Part shown: positions 9,663 to 18,585 of the stretch, one piece after another
How positions within the stretch are numbered: position 1 is the first letter of the stretch
How the letters are laid out: each line of letters begins with the position of its first letter
Source of the DNA: Lentisphaeria bacterium
GTDB taxonomy: Bacteria > Verrucomicrobiota > Lentisphaeria > Victivallales > UBA1829
DNA length: 64,000 nt
Direction: 5' to 3'
Assembly (NCBI GenBank): GCA_003526375.1
Contig: DPDG01000113.1
Location: 1-64,000 of the forward strand
Program-made: the position numbers and the translations under genes
The notes under the pieces: generated by a model
What the model saw: only the letters and a program-made list of their open reading frames with translations
Databases searched by the model: none
Told to the model about the DNA's origin: nothing

Positions 9663-12311
9663 TTATTTTTGAGAACCCCCATGCAGTTCCAGACAGACGG
9701 TATCATGGGGAGAGATCGCCCCCATCATCAGGCGTCCGGACAAGATTTTTCCTGTCGCCGGAATCATGCCGTGATCGGAAATGACCGCAAAGCCGAAGCG
9801 CACCACGGAGTCCCCGTCCGCCACCGGAAGCCCGCACAGAGGCCAGAAAAAACAGTACATTCCGTCCCGGAAGTCCGCCCGCACACCGGAAGAACGTTTT
9901 TTACCAGTAACCGCCCGATACAGATTTCCCAGTCCGGAAATCTGACCGCCGGAAATTTCAAACATTTCATACAGAGGATAACGAGTTCCGCACAGGTCAA
10001 TAAAATAGAATTCCATGCCTTTTACCGCGGATTCCTGTGCAGGGGTGACGAATATCCGCAGACCGTCATCCGCAACGGCATAGCTCCATCGGGCTCCGGG
10101 CATGGAGTTTTCCCTGTGCACCGGGATCATTCGCAGGACTCCGCGCTCCCGGGCGTAACGTATCGGCGGCAGCGATGACTGCCGTAACTGCTCCGCTTCA
10201 TGCAGTGCAATGTCCGCATCAGCAATCGCCTGTCTTGCCTTGTTTTCATCAAAAATCCGGATCAGCGCTTCACCATGGAATCCCAGACGCGAGTCAAATT
10301 CCAGCAGGGGAATCAGTTCCCGGAAAAGTTCCTGCTGCGCTTTCACGCAATCAATCATCGGTTCCAGACTGCTCCGGTCTCCCGAATACAGAAGATGTCG
10401 TAACAGGTAGAACCGGAACAGGTTCCATGTTCCGAAAAAAAGGATTTCCGTGGCTTTTGCGACATTCAGGTCACGCAGACGCTCCCTGTCTTTGCTGTAT
10501 TTCCTGTAAAGCGGTTCCAACAGCCGGCACCCCTGCCGCCAGCTGTTGCAGAGCTCCGAGAGCAGAGTCAGGATTTCCTCAAGCTCAAACCCGCCCAGGC
10601 ATTCCCCCGCGGCATCGCCGGACGCCGGGAAATTAGGTTTCCAGAGAGGAGTCAGCGGATAAAGTTCCGGCAGAAAATGAAATTTCCAATTGACGCATGA
10701 ATTCTGCGGTCCGTAATATTGAAACAGCAGAGAAAACGGGAACTTTTGATAGGCAGCATAAAATTTTTTCCAGGCTTTGACAACCGGATGCCAATCCGAA
10801 TGCCATTCCTGCTTTGCAAGACGGATCAGGAACGACTTCTCATTCTCCTGAAAATCTTCAAAAGCCAACAGTCCCATGGCTTTGGACAGCAGACCGGGGA
10901 AATTTCCAATATACCAGGACTGCATCACATGATTGACGCCTGCTTTGTACATTGCATGATACTTTCTGTATGCAATGCCGGGAGCGGAAATATATGGAAC
11001 GACCGTAAATTCATGTCCGCAACTGAGCTGCAGTTTCGCTCCAAGATCCTTGACGTTATTCCTCCGTGCTGTTTTCAGGAAGCGCGGTGACGGTCCGATG
11101 CAGGAAACCCAGTAGTCACCCGCCCGGCGGGGTTTGCCCAATTGTATTTTGACCGAGGCTGATTCAAAATTGAATTGCGGGATCACCCCTTCCGGAATTT
11201 TTGATGCCGCAGTCGCAACCCATGGCGCAAGTGATTCCGTTTCAGGAAGATAAAACCATGCAATCAGTCGAGCATCCGGCGCGGCGGCTTTTATTCCGTC
11301 CTCCATGGCGCGGAGATTCCGTTCCATGATCTCATCCATTCCCAGACCGCATTTCGTCTGACATGCTACCGGACGCTGTTCACTGGTCCGCACCGAAGAC
11401 AGGCAAGTTGTGGGACGTTCCCCCAGGCAGATGTTGATCACGCCTCCCAGTTGCGGCGCTGCAGTGAAAATGCTTCGAAAACTGTCGAAAAGATATTGCC
11501 GGGTATTGGCTTCCGCCGGGCAGAAACAGGTTTTTCCGCCCCATGCCGGAGGACCGAACATTTCCGGATGATCCCGGAGCAGTTCGTCATCCGGAAGTAC
11601 CGCGAACGGTTCGATCATGAAAAGATAGACTTTGATTCCGTATCCATGGCATTTCTGAACAAGCTGCTCCAGTTTTTTCAGCCGCTGTTCCCGCCGGGAA
11701 TCCGTTTTCCGGAAAGACGTTTCGCTCAATTCACGGAGTTCCGACACAATCCAGATGCCGTTTACCGCATCATGTGCAAGTCGTTCCAGCAATGCATCGG
11801 GATAATAATCCTGATCGTCCAGCAGTTCGTCCGTGTAGACGGGCCAACGCTTGATGGGGCTGAATGGACTGCGCCCCAGACGTGTTTTCAGCCATGGTTC
11901 CCGGGTAATCCGTAATTCCTCCGGAAGTCTGCCGCTGTTTTCGCATAAAACATCAGTCAGCGCATAAATGCCCCGCCGGATTCCTTCCTGTCCGGCGGCT
12001 TCAATTTTAACTTGTGACCTGTGAATGGAAATGCCGTATTGTTCCTGGGAAAATCCGGGATTGACCGTCACGGCAATGCGCAGATCAGCTTTTCCTTCAT
12101 CTGAGGTGAACCTGTATCCCGCCGCAGTGAAATACCGGACCAGACTTTCATAGGCGGTCTTCAGCACACCGCTTTTATCTGGAAAATTTTTTTGGACAAG
12201 GATGAGTTGACCATCCCCCGGTTGATTCGGAAATACGGGAAGCGCATATTCCGATAATTCCGAAGCAAATTTCCAGACATGAATGTCCGGAGGAGTGTAC
12301 TGTTCCGGCAT
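9663..12311 (-). CDS. Large glycosidase-like protein with GH20-type N-terminal fold
   Basis: 882 residues, not assigned to a known GH family with confidence. Residues about 20-140 resemble the alpha/beta domain that precedes the barrel in GH20, GH67 and GH84 enzymes (YTDEGK-like ADLRIAVTVNPGF, then QEGIRRGIYALTDVL). A TIM-barrel-like region follows (LLERLAHDAVNGIWIV; YGIKVYLFMIEPF; GGVINICLGERPTT). The H-x-GGDE motif of GH20 is absent; the GERP glutamate is in the corresponding strand. The C-terminal 130 residues look like a CBM9/DOMON-type beta sandwich (WSYAVADDGLRIFV). No signal peptide. The start at 12311 has AAGGAA 9 bases upstream and lies 13 bases after the prepilin-like gene's stop, so the two form an operon. 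Confidence 0.65.
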   Translation of the reverse strand: MPEQYTPPDIHVWKFASELSEYALPVFPNQPGDGQLILVQKNFPDKSGVLKTAYESLVRYFTAAGYRFTSDEGKADLRIAVTVNPGFSQEQYGISIHRSQVKIEAAGQEGIRRGIYALTDVLCENSGRLPEELRITREPWLKTRLGRSPFSPIKRWPVYTDELLDDQDYYPDALLERLAHDAVNGIWIVSELRELSETSFRKTDSRREQRLKKLEQLVQKCHGYGIKVYLFMIEPFAVLPDDELLRDHPEMFGPPAWGGKTCFCPAEANTRQYLFDSFRSIFTAAPQLGGVINICLGERPTTCLSSVRTSEQRPVACQTKCGLGMDEIMERNLRAMEDGIKAAAPDARLIAWFYLPETESLAPWVATAASKIPEGVIPQFNFESASVKIQLGKPRRAGDYWVSCIGPSPRFLKTARRNNVKDLGAKLQLSCGHEFTVVPYISAPGIAYRKYHAMYKAGVNHVMQSWYIGNFPGLLSKAMGLLAFEDFQENEKSFLIRLAKQEWHSDWHPVVKAWKKFYAAYQKFPFSLLFQYYGPQNSCVNWKFHFLPELYPLTPLWKPNFPASGDAAGECLGGFELEEILTLLSELCNSWRQGCRLLEPLYRKYSKDRERLRDLNVAKATEILFFGTWNLFRFYLLRHLLYSGDRSSLEPMIDCVKAQQELFRELIPLLEFDSRLGFHGEALIRIFDENKARQAIADADIALHEAEQLRQSSLPPIRYARERGVLRMIPVHRENSMPGARWSYAVADDGLRIFVTPAQESAVKGMEFYFIDLCGTRYPLYEMFEISGGQISGLGNLYRAVTGKKRSSGVRADFRDGMYCFFWPLCGLPVADGDSVVRFGFAVISDHGMIPATGKILSGRLMMGAISPHDTVCLELHGGSQK

Positions 12312-12324
12312 TTTCCGCGATTCC

Positions 12325-13197
12325 TTATTCTTTGAGCCATTCAGACAACGAACGCATGTTTGCTTCTGAAGTATCTGATTTTCCTCTCGTCGTCGGCGCC
12401 CAATGCTTGCGCATCTGACTTTCGTTTACCGATAATTTGCGGGCGCTGCCGTCCCAGAAAAGGAAATTCGCTGTCCGGGAATTATGGCGGAAATGCGGAG
12501 AATTGCTCTGATCCGTACTGAGCGGGAACGGCATTCCGCCGCTTGGCATTTGGATTTTGTGGTTGCTCCCCTTGGTATTGGGATAGATGTCTTTGTATGT
12601 GGACAGGGAATCGTTGGGAACGGAATCACCGACCCAGATGGTATTGCTGTTGGCGCCCAGCCGATGCATCGTCGACACTCTTCTGCCAACGTTCAAACTT
12701 CCGAAAGAGCAATGATTCATCCCGTATACGCAGGACTCCAGAATTGACCACTGGGCTTTATTCTGTTCGGAGGGACACTGAAAGATCTTCGGCGTGTTGT
12801 ACTGATCGGTGCCAGTTATGCGGTTGTAATAAAGCGTGCAGAGAGCCGTGCTCCATGGATAGCTTTTGGTCTGAGTCGGGATCTGGATTCTGGCAACCAG
12901 ACACTGTTCTTTGTAATCATCCTGATAATTGACCAAAGAGAGACCGATCTGCTTCAGATTGCTGACGCATTGAATCCCCTGCGCCGTCTGCCGCGCCTTC
13001 TGCAAAGCCGGCAGCAGCATTGCCGCGAGAATGGCGATGATCGCTATGACGATGAGGAGCTCTATGAGGGTGAAAATCCGTATTTTCTCCCTGCGAAGCA
13101 GGAATGGGTTCCTCATGAGGCGTTCTGTCAGGGAAAAACGTTTCTTTCGCATTTGCATTTTCTTCACCGCTCCTTTTTCAGATGGTTTCTTTTGCAT
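12325..13197 (-). CDS. Prepilin-type N-terminal domain protein with H-X-DG-like tail
   Basis: About 290 residues. A basic leader of some 40 residues precedes the type IV prepilin / pseudopilin signature FTLIELLIVIAIIAILA, with cleavage expected before the Phe and Glu5 present. The C-terminal half has HNSRTANFLFWDG, a variant with ten rather than nine residues of the H-X9-DG tail seen in planctomycete and Lentisphaerota prepilin-like proteins. Cysteines are frequent. These are inferred to be processed by a prepilin peptidase and displayed at the cell surface; the sugar-binding role suggested by their clusters is not established. Two equally good starts exist (13197 and 13158) because the ribosome site is duplicated; 13197 is given as the longer. 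GTG 13206 is too close to AAGGAG. Confidence 0.8.
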   Translation of the reverse strand: MQKKPSEKGAVKKMQMRKKRFSLTERLMRNPFLLRREKIRIFTLIELLIVIAIIAILAAMLLPALQKARQTAQGIQCVSNLKQIGLSLVNYQDDYKEQCLVARIQIPTQTKSYPWSTALCTLYYNRITGTDQYNTPKIFQCPSEQNKAQWSILESCVYGMNHCSFGSLNVGRRVSTMHRLGANSNTIWVGDSVPNDSLSTYKDIYPNTKGSNHKIQMPSGGMPFPLSTDQSNSPHFRHNSRTANFLFWDGSARKLSVNESQMRKHWAPTTRGKSDTSEANMRSLSEWLKE

Positions 13198-13214
13198 TTT
13201 CTTCACTGCTCCTT
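13139..13214 (-). repeat. Tandem duplication of a ribosome-binding site and start
   Basis: Two near-identical blocks 39 bases apart (13184-13214 and 13139-13175) each hold AAGGAG, an 11-base spacer ending in GTGAAGAAA, and ATGCAAA. The period is 13 codons, so the frame is kept and either site could start the prepilin-like protein. Confidence 0.65.
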
Positions 13215-13265
13215 GTTTCAGCTTCTTTTTTCAGTCAAAATCACAGCCTTCCGGCAAATCCGGTG

Positions 13266-14144
13266 TTATGCCCGGATCCGTGTAATGTCGTCCGGCGTTA
13301 TTTTAATTACTTTCAGCACGTCCGGTATCGGTTGATTCCGGCTCTGCAATCTCAATTGCCGCCACGCATTGCGGCAGCGCTCTTCCGTATGGTTGCGAAC
13401 TAGAAATCCGGAATATCCCTCGATCATGCCGGGTCTGTCCGAAACAATGAAAATACGTGATTCAGGGATTCCTCCCAGACGATTCAGTTTGCAGAATCCG
13501 GCAATGCTGGAAACCTGGAAGCAGATCTCCGGATTCGCCGCAACAGTTCTTTTCGGAAGCGGCATGTCCTCCCGGAACCATATCAGCTCTTTCACGCCGT
13601 CTTCCCGCAGCAGTTCCAGCAGCAGACTGCCAATGCCGTCATTATCCACATAAGCGTAAGGCACGGTCTTGTCTTCCGGATTGCCGAGCAGAACATAGGG
13701 CAGCCGGATGGACTGCATGGCGTCGGCCACCTCTGCGGATCTGCCGGGCATGATGTTCGCCGCCGCACTGCTGATCAGTCCCGCCGCACTCAGCGAAGTC
13801 AGCCGCATCTTCAGCTCCTCAGGAGAAGCGTACGGGATGAACAATGTCTCTCGCTGATGTTCAAAAAGCACTTTCGTGTAATGGGACATCAGGTTCAGCC
13901 AGTAACTGCTGCGTGCTTCGTCGTCAGGCAGCCGGTGCAGACATAATGCGGACAATGGAACTTCACCGGTCCGCATCGCCTTTGCCAGTCTGTTCTCATG
14001 GTATCCGGCTTTTGCCGCCGCGTTCCGTATTTTGCAAACCAGCTCTGCGGAGACCTTGTTGCCGCCTTTCCCGTTCAAAACACGGGAAATGGTCATGGTG
14101 CTGACTCCCATCTGTCTGGCGATCTCTTTCTGCGTAATCCTCAT
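13266..14144 (-). CDS. LacI-family transcriptional regulator
   Basis: 292 residues. The N-terminal LacI helix-turn-helix is textbook: ITQKEIARQMGVSTMTISRVLNGKG (start of it at residue 3) followed by the hinge-helix region VSAELVCKIRNAAAKAGYHEN. The effector domain is about 40 residues shorter than usual and I do not see the late periplasmic-binding-protein core with the family's GFDD-type motif, so ligand binding may be altered. It likely controls the surrounding glycosidase genes. Twin LacI-type palindromes 47-79 bases upstream suggest autoregulation. The prepilin-like gene follows after 68 bases on the same strand. Confidence 0.88.
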   Translation of the reverse strand: MRITQKEIARQMGVSTMTISRVLNGKGGNKVSAELVCKIRNAAAKAGYHENRLAKAMRTGEVPLSALCLHRLPDDEARSSYWLNLMSHYTKVLFEHQRETLFIPYASPEELKMRLTSLSAAGLISSAAANIMPGRSAEVADAMQSIRLPYVLLGNPEDKTVPYAYVDNDGIGSLLLELLREDGVKELIWFREDMPLPKRTVAANPEICFQVSSIAGFCKLNRLGGIPESRIFIVSDRPGMIEGYSGFLVRNHTEERCRNAWRQLRLQSRNQPIPDVLKVIKITPDDITRIRA

Positions 14145-14189
14145 ATTTTCATCCAGTTAGAGTTGGGCGTGAATCTGATGTCGCGTCCG

Positions 14190-14223
14190 GGAAACCGCTT
14201 GCATTGCACCGAAAGCGGTTTCC
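14190..14223 (-). promoter_or_regulatory. Twin LacI-type operators upstream of the LacI gene
   Basis: GAAACCGCTTGC (14191-14202) and GAAAGCGGTTTC (14211-14222) each fit the CG-centred GAAANCGNTTTC pattern bound by LacI-family proteins; their centres are 20 bp apart, two helical turns. The two sites also face each other as an 11-bp perfect inverted repeat (14190-14200 with 14213-14223). No T run follows, so a terminator is less likely than an operator pair. Confidence 0.6.
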
Positions 14224-14285
14224 GAAATATTTTTCCGCTGCCATGTCCGGGATTTTCTCTTGAGCTGAAAATCCCGCCGGGTATT

Positions 14286-14837
14286 TCATTGCTGCGGCTG
14301 GGGGAAGTCCGACATCTGAATGTCCGCAACGGCGAAGATCTGACCTTCGGCAATGTTCGGATTGTCAAATCCGATTTGCAGTGATGCAACTGCGGCGGCG
14401 GGCGGCACAGCACATTTCTGGCTGAAGCTCTGGATTTCCCCATTGCCTGCGGGAAGTTTGAACCGGGTCATGGGTTTGATTTCCTGTCCGTCGGCGTCAA
14501 ACCAGCGGATGCCGGGAACATAACGCGGATTCCTTGCTCCGAAATTCTTCAGTCCGTCGGACGCCAGCACCTGAAAACTGACCGTGATCATTTTTTTATC
14601 TTTGACGGGATAGTCCGGAGCGATCAAGACAAAGGCCGTGTCGCTGTTTGCATCCTTGTTTGCAAAGGAAACCTTTACCGCCTTTTTCCCTTTCACCTCT
14701 CCGTTCTCAATCTTGAGACGGTTATTGTAGTTGGTGATTTTTTTCCACGGCACCGGTGAATCCAGATTGACCTTGAATTCCTCCGCCGAAAGTGAAACGG
14801 CAAATGCGACTGCCGCCATCATGATCGTTCTTTTCAT
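14286..14837 (-). CDS. Secreted protein of unknown function, possibly carbohydrate-binding
   Basis: 183 residues with a clean signal peptide (MKRTIMMAAVAFAVSLSAEE, cleavage near residue 18). The mature part is predicted beta-rich and resembles a lectin-like sandwich (VPWKKITNYNNRLKIENG; MITVSFQVLASDG; IRWFDADGQEI), as in CBM4/9-like modules, but no family signature is clear. AAGGAGG lies upstream, and the gene starts 27 bases after the DUF4838 gene ends, so the pair is probably one operon. A periplasmic or surface sugar-binding partner for that protein is an inference. Confidence 0.7.
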   Translation of the reverse strand: MKRTIMMAAVAFAVSLSAEEFKVNLDSPVPWKKITNYNNRLKIENGEVKGKKAVKVSFANKDANSDTAFVLIAPDYPVKDKKMITVSFQVLASDGLKNFGARNPRYVPGIRWFDADGQEIKPMTRFKLPAGNGEIQSFSQKCAVPPAAAVASLQIGFDNPNIAEGQIFAVADIQMSDFPQPQQ

Positions 14838-14864
14838 GACTCATCCTCCTTGTTTGGTTTTTAT

Positions 14865-17333
14865 TCAATCCAGCTGATAGAGCCGGACATTGTCCATCCA
14901 GACATATTCTCCCGTTTCGAAATTCCGGCAGTTCGCACGCAGCAGAATGTTGTCCACTGGTTTTCCGACAAATGTTCTGACAGGAGTCTTGTATGAAAAC
15001 TGGAAAGTCTGCCAGCCTTTTTTCAGTTTGAGATCGCATAATCTCATCCAGTCCACGTTCCTGTTTCCGCAGCGGGGAGCCAGTTCAAAATTGAAAAGCC
15101 CCTCCGCACTGGGATTTTCAATGTAGACGTCCATCATGGCAAGATAGGTTCTGCCCGGCTGAATGCCTTTGACATGGAAGTAATAATTGCCATTGCAGGA
15201 TTTGTAGGCGTACTTCCCATGGGAAACATGCTCGGCGCTATAATTTTCCCACGTCCACAGCGGGACGGGATGCTGATCCGGGTCCTCAAAAGAACCGTTT
15301 GACACCAGATTCCGGTAGCTCTTTCCGTTCATAAGCTGCAATATCGCAGAAAGCGTGCTCGGCAAACCACCTTTCTTCAGCAGTTCGGCGATTGCCTCCT
15401 TGACTTCGGGAACATTGCGGAAAGGATTGACTGCCGTGACGTTGGAAACCACGCCGCGTTCCGCAAGTTCGACCAGCCGTCTGGCGATCCGTCCTTTTTT
15501 CCGCATCATTTTCATGTTTTCGACCGCTTCCAGCGCTTGCGGCACAGTCTTCAGCAATTCCACTGCATCCGATGCGGATGACAGGCTGCCGTCCGGATTC
15601 AGCAGTTCGGCATACAAGGCTTTGGCCGCCATTTCAGACGGTTCAAACACCGAGAGAAAAAATTTTGCGCGCTTCTTCTGAGATTCCGAAGCATTTCGGG
15701 TGTACTTTGCCGTGTCTTCCAGCAACGAACGCAACCGCGTCATATCCCCTTTGCGCAACGCATAAGTGTAGGTGCCCTGTTCACCAAGCTGTGTATAGAC
15801 ACTGTAAAGCGAATTTGCCCATGATGTCTCCAGCAGTTCCGGACTTCGCCAGTAGTTTTCCCAGAATTTCCAGTATTGATAAAGATATGGAGCGGCTTCC
15901 TTGCCGACCGCACTTTCACACCAGTCTTTCAACAATGTGTCCATATCGGCGTTGACGTGCCACATCTGTTTGGCTATGAGATAGTTCTTGGGACCGTCAA
16001 AGTATGAGGGGTCATACTGTTCATCGCCAAAGCCCCGGACATTGTATTTATAGCAGAGCGAGGTCATTTCCGCCTGAATGCCGGAATGAAAGCGCGGCAG
16101 CAGAAAATATTCAGAACCGTAAAGATAATCCCAGACAAACAGTATCTGCGCTTTCCGGCTCCACAGCTGAAGCGTTTGTTCCCATTCCTGCCTGATGTCC
16201 GGTTTCAATCCGCTGTAAAGTTCTCGGCAGAGCATGACAATCACGTTGGGATGCAGCGGAAAACTCGGCGCATCATAAGTTTGCGTATAGGCAAATGTGC
16301 GGAAGTAGACATCGGGATATTTTTTCGTCACTTCATTTGCAACTTCATTCACCCAGCGGAAATAGAGTTCCGAATAATTTTGCATCCCCAGCCGGTTCTT
16401 TTTGCCGCCGACAGCTTTCAGACATTTTGCACACTGGCAGTAGCCCCCATTGTCATTGGGGTCGAGATTGATAAAATAACGTTTCTCCCGATAGGCATAG
16501 ATCTTCCAGTGATCATCAAAGTACCCGACCGTGTCAATCGGTTCCTTTTTCAGTTTCTCCAGAATATTGGCGACTGCAATTCGTTTCGTTTCGGGATTGC
16601 TGTAACAAGGCTGCCAGAACTGACGGTACTGACGCGGTCCCATTCCCGAACGATACTTCGGCATGACATATTTTTTCCCGTTCAAAACGGGCAAAATTTC
16701 CTGCGGCCAGGAATTGTTTTCCGCATACTTGTTCCAGGGAAACACATCTTCCGCCAGTCCGTGCGAACGGCAGAATGAAAGCCGGGCATTCCAGTCCTGC
16801 GGATCGTGCGCGCGATATCCCCGCATAAAATTGAAAGACGCCGTGTCTGTAATCGTCCGTATCGGAACGGATACATCTTTACAGGCAGGATATTCCGCTT
16901 CCAGATCAGAACTGTATCCAGCCGGACGTTCCGCAAGATTTTTGCTGAAAGCCAGCAGAAAACGGACTCCGAAATATTTTTCCAGCAGATGATTCAGGGC
17001 ATAACGGATGCTGTATTTGGAACCGGTGATCCGCATGGTCCGGCTGTTCGGAAAATCAATGGTGTAGCGGTCCATGTCGCCAGGAGAACGGTCTTCTTCC
17101 CGGAACAGAATCTTGGCGCCCGGCGCCGCATCATAGATTGGCAGTTCGCAGCCTGTGCATTTCCCGACTCGGAAAGAAAAATCCTTGATGGCGTCATAAG
17201 TCTGAACGGAATACTTCTGCGGACGGATGAGCACCGCCGCCGGTTTTCCGTCCTTCACCAGATAAAAATCCGCTGCCGATATGTGCAGACATGCAAAAAA
17301 TGCGATGATAACCATTGGTAAGCGACCGTTCAT
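14865..17333 (-). CDS. DUF4838-domain secreted protein (glycosidase-like)
   Basis: 822 residues with a signal peptide (cleavage after ISAAD, residue about 20). Residues 25-130 form an alpha/beta domain like those preceding GH67 and GH20 barrels (IKDFSFRVGKCTGCELPIY). The DUF4838 core follows, with its cysteine motif in YCQCAKCLKAVGG near residue 305 and PNVIVMLCRELY. The last 140 residues form a CBM4/9-like sandwich (NLVSNGSFEDPDQHPVPLW). DUF4838 proteins are common in Lentisphaerota, Planctomycetota and Bacteroidota polysaccharide clusters and are thought to act on glycans; the reaction is not established. A GAGGAGG site precedes the ATG. Confidence 0.85.
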   Translation of the reverse strand: MNGRLPMVIIAFFACLHISAADFYLVKDGKPAAVLIRPQKYSVQTYDAIKDFSFRVGKCTGCELPIYDAAPGAKILFREEDRSPGDMDRYTIDFPNSRTMRITGSKYSIRYALNHLLEKYFGVRFLLAFSKNLAERPAGYSSDLEAEYPACKDVSVPIRTITDTASFNFMRGYRAHDPQDWNARLSFCRSHGLAEDVFPWNKYAENNSWPQEILPVLNGKKYVMPKYRSGMGPRQYRQFWQPCYSNPETKRIAVANILEKLKKEPIDTVGYFDDHWKIYAYREKRYFINLDPNDNGGYCQCAKCLKAVGGKKNRLGMQNYSELYFRWVNEVANEVTKKYPDVYFRTFAYTQTYDAPSFPLHPNVIVMLCRELYSGLKPDIRQEWEQTLQLWSRKAQILFVWDYLYGSEYFLLPRFHSGIQAEMTSLCYKYNVRGFGDEQYDPSYFDGPKNYLIAKQMWHVNADMDTLLKDWCESAVGKEAAPYLYQYWKFWENYWRSPELLETSWANSLYSVYTQLGEQGTYTYALRKGDMTRLRSLLEDTAKYTRNASESQKKRAKFFLSVFEPSEMAAKALYAELLNPDGSLSSASDAVELLKTVPQALEAVENMKMMRKKGRIARRLVELAERGVVSNVTAVNPFRNVPEVKEAIAELLKKGGLPSTLSAILQLMNGKSYRNLVSNGSFEDPDQHPVPLWTWENYSAEHVSHGKYAYKSCNGNYYFHVKGIQPGRTYLAMMDVYIENPSAEGLFNFELAPRCGNRNVDWMRLCDLKLKKGWQTFQFSYKTPVRTFVGKPVDNILLRANCRNFETGEYVWMDNVRLYQLD

Positions 17334-17421
17334 GCAGCCTCCTCTTGTTCAGACCGGCGACGGAGCGGCATGAATCAATCGTATTCATTCCTTGTGCGCT
17401 TAGTCTGAAGCTGTTTTAGGG

Positions 17422-17448
17422 TTAACGATAAACCTCGTTTGTTATTAA
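17422..17448. promoter_or_regulatory. Palindrome upstream of the DUF4838 gene
   Basis: TTAACGATAAAC (17422-17433) and GTTTGTTATTAA (17437-17448) match as inverted halves at 9 of 12 positions around a 3-base centre. It lies 89-115 bases upstream of the start codon, a usual place for an operator or activator site. It is unlike the LacI-type sites at 14190-14223. Confidence 0.4.
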
Positions 17449-17504
17449 GAATAATACTCTGCGGAAAAAAGTCAAGCGGAATATCAAAAATATTTTGCAG
17501 AAAA

Positions 17505-18398
17505 TTATCTTGCCGTCATTTTTTTCCTGATTCCGGCGGTTAGGCAGATGTTTTTGGCGTTGAAAACGAGTTCAGTCGAACACAGACCGTCACTTTCTGC
17601 CCGCAAGACCGTTTTTCCAAGACTGCCTGTGCTTCGCAAATAGATCACGGCCATACCGGAGAACAGCGTGCATTCCGGAGTGTGGAACGGTTCCAAAGAC
17701 GCGGCATTCCCTCCATCGGCAGCGACAATGACCAGAGAGCCGCCCTCCGTCTGGAAACGGACATGAGGCGCAGCGTTTGGACATGGATTGCCTGCGGCGT
17801 CCAGAACTGAAACTGTGGCAAAGACCATGTCCTCGCCATCGGCTGAACAATGCGTTCGGGCAGAATGCAGCTTCAGCATGAAGGGGTCCCCCGCAGTATG
17901 CAGAATTTCTTCGGCGCACCGGCGCTGTGCCCGGAATCCGACTGCCCGTATTTCACCTGGCCGCCAGCGGACTCCGTGCCAGATGAAGCGATACCGTTCA
18001 GCAAGAATCCCGGAAGCCCCCAGCGGTGTCCGGCATCCCAGAGAATGCCCGTTCACCAGCAGTTCAACTTCCTCACAACTTGAAAAAACGTGGATGTCAA
18101 GTATCATTCCCGAACGCCAGTTCCAATGATGCGGAACGATGTGCACCATGTCAAGTTCATTTTTCCGCCATTGCGACTGTACCAGATAAAAGAGATCTTT
18201 CGGCAGCCCGACCAGATCGATACAGCCGAAATAACTGCTTCGAGCCGGCCATTCCTCATTATAGGGACTGGGTTCCCCCAGATAATCAAACCCTGTCCAG
18301 ATGAATTACCCGGCAACGTATTCCGCGGCATCCTGTGCCAGAAATTCCGCCTCCGGCGTAGTGGAACAGCTGCGCGTATCCAGCTTTGACGGTTTCAT
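17505..18398 (-). pseudogene. Broken GH2 beta-galactosidase-type gene, C-terminal remnant
   Basis: A strong ribosome site (AAGGAGACATC) and ATG at 18398 open a frame that stops after 30 codons at TAA 18306-18308; the same frame then continues to 17505. Read across the stop it gives VAG-stop-FIWTGFDYLGEPSPY, which is the well-conserved GEFIWTGFDYLGEP strand of GH2 enzymes, so the stop replaces a Glu codon (GAA to TAA, one base). The following residues match the GH2 C-terminal DUF4982 domain (SCEEVELLVNGHSLG) and a Big-type sandwich (VSVLDAAGNPCPNAAPHVRF). The N-terminal sugar-binding domain and most of the barrel, several hundred residues, are missing. Both a large deletion and a nonsense change therefore inactivate it. 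Confidence 0.8.
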
Positions 18399-18585
18399 GA
18401 TGTCTCCTTATCTTTTCTTCCAAAAATATATAAGTTACATCATGAGCCGTCACCTTTCAATTTTTCACTTCCTTATGGGATGGCTGTGATAATCTCATGG
18501 TTCTTGCACCTTTGATGTTGTTCAAGTATTTTCATGAAAGACCAAGAGAGATTTTTCCAAAAATGGAAAGTATAAGCAAGTAAAA

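Noticed and set aside
14190..14223. Rho-independent terminator
   Set aside because: The stem is perfect but no T run follows on either strand at the right place, while both arms fit LacI operators next to a LacI gene.
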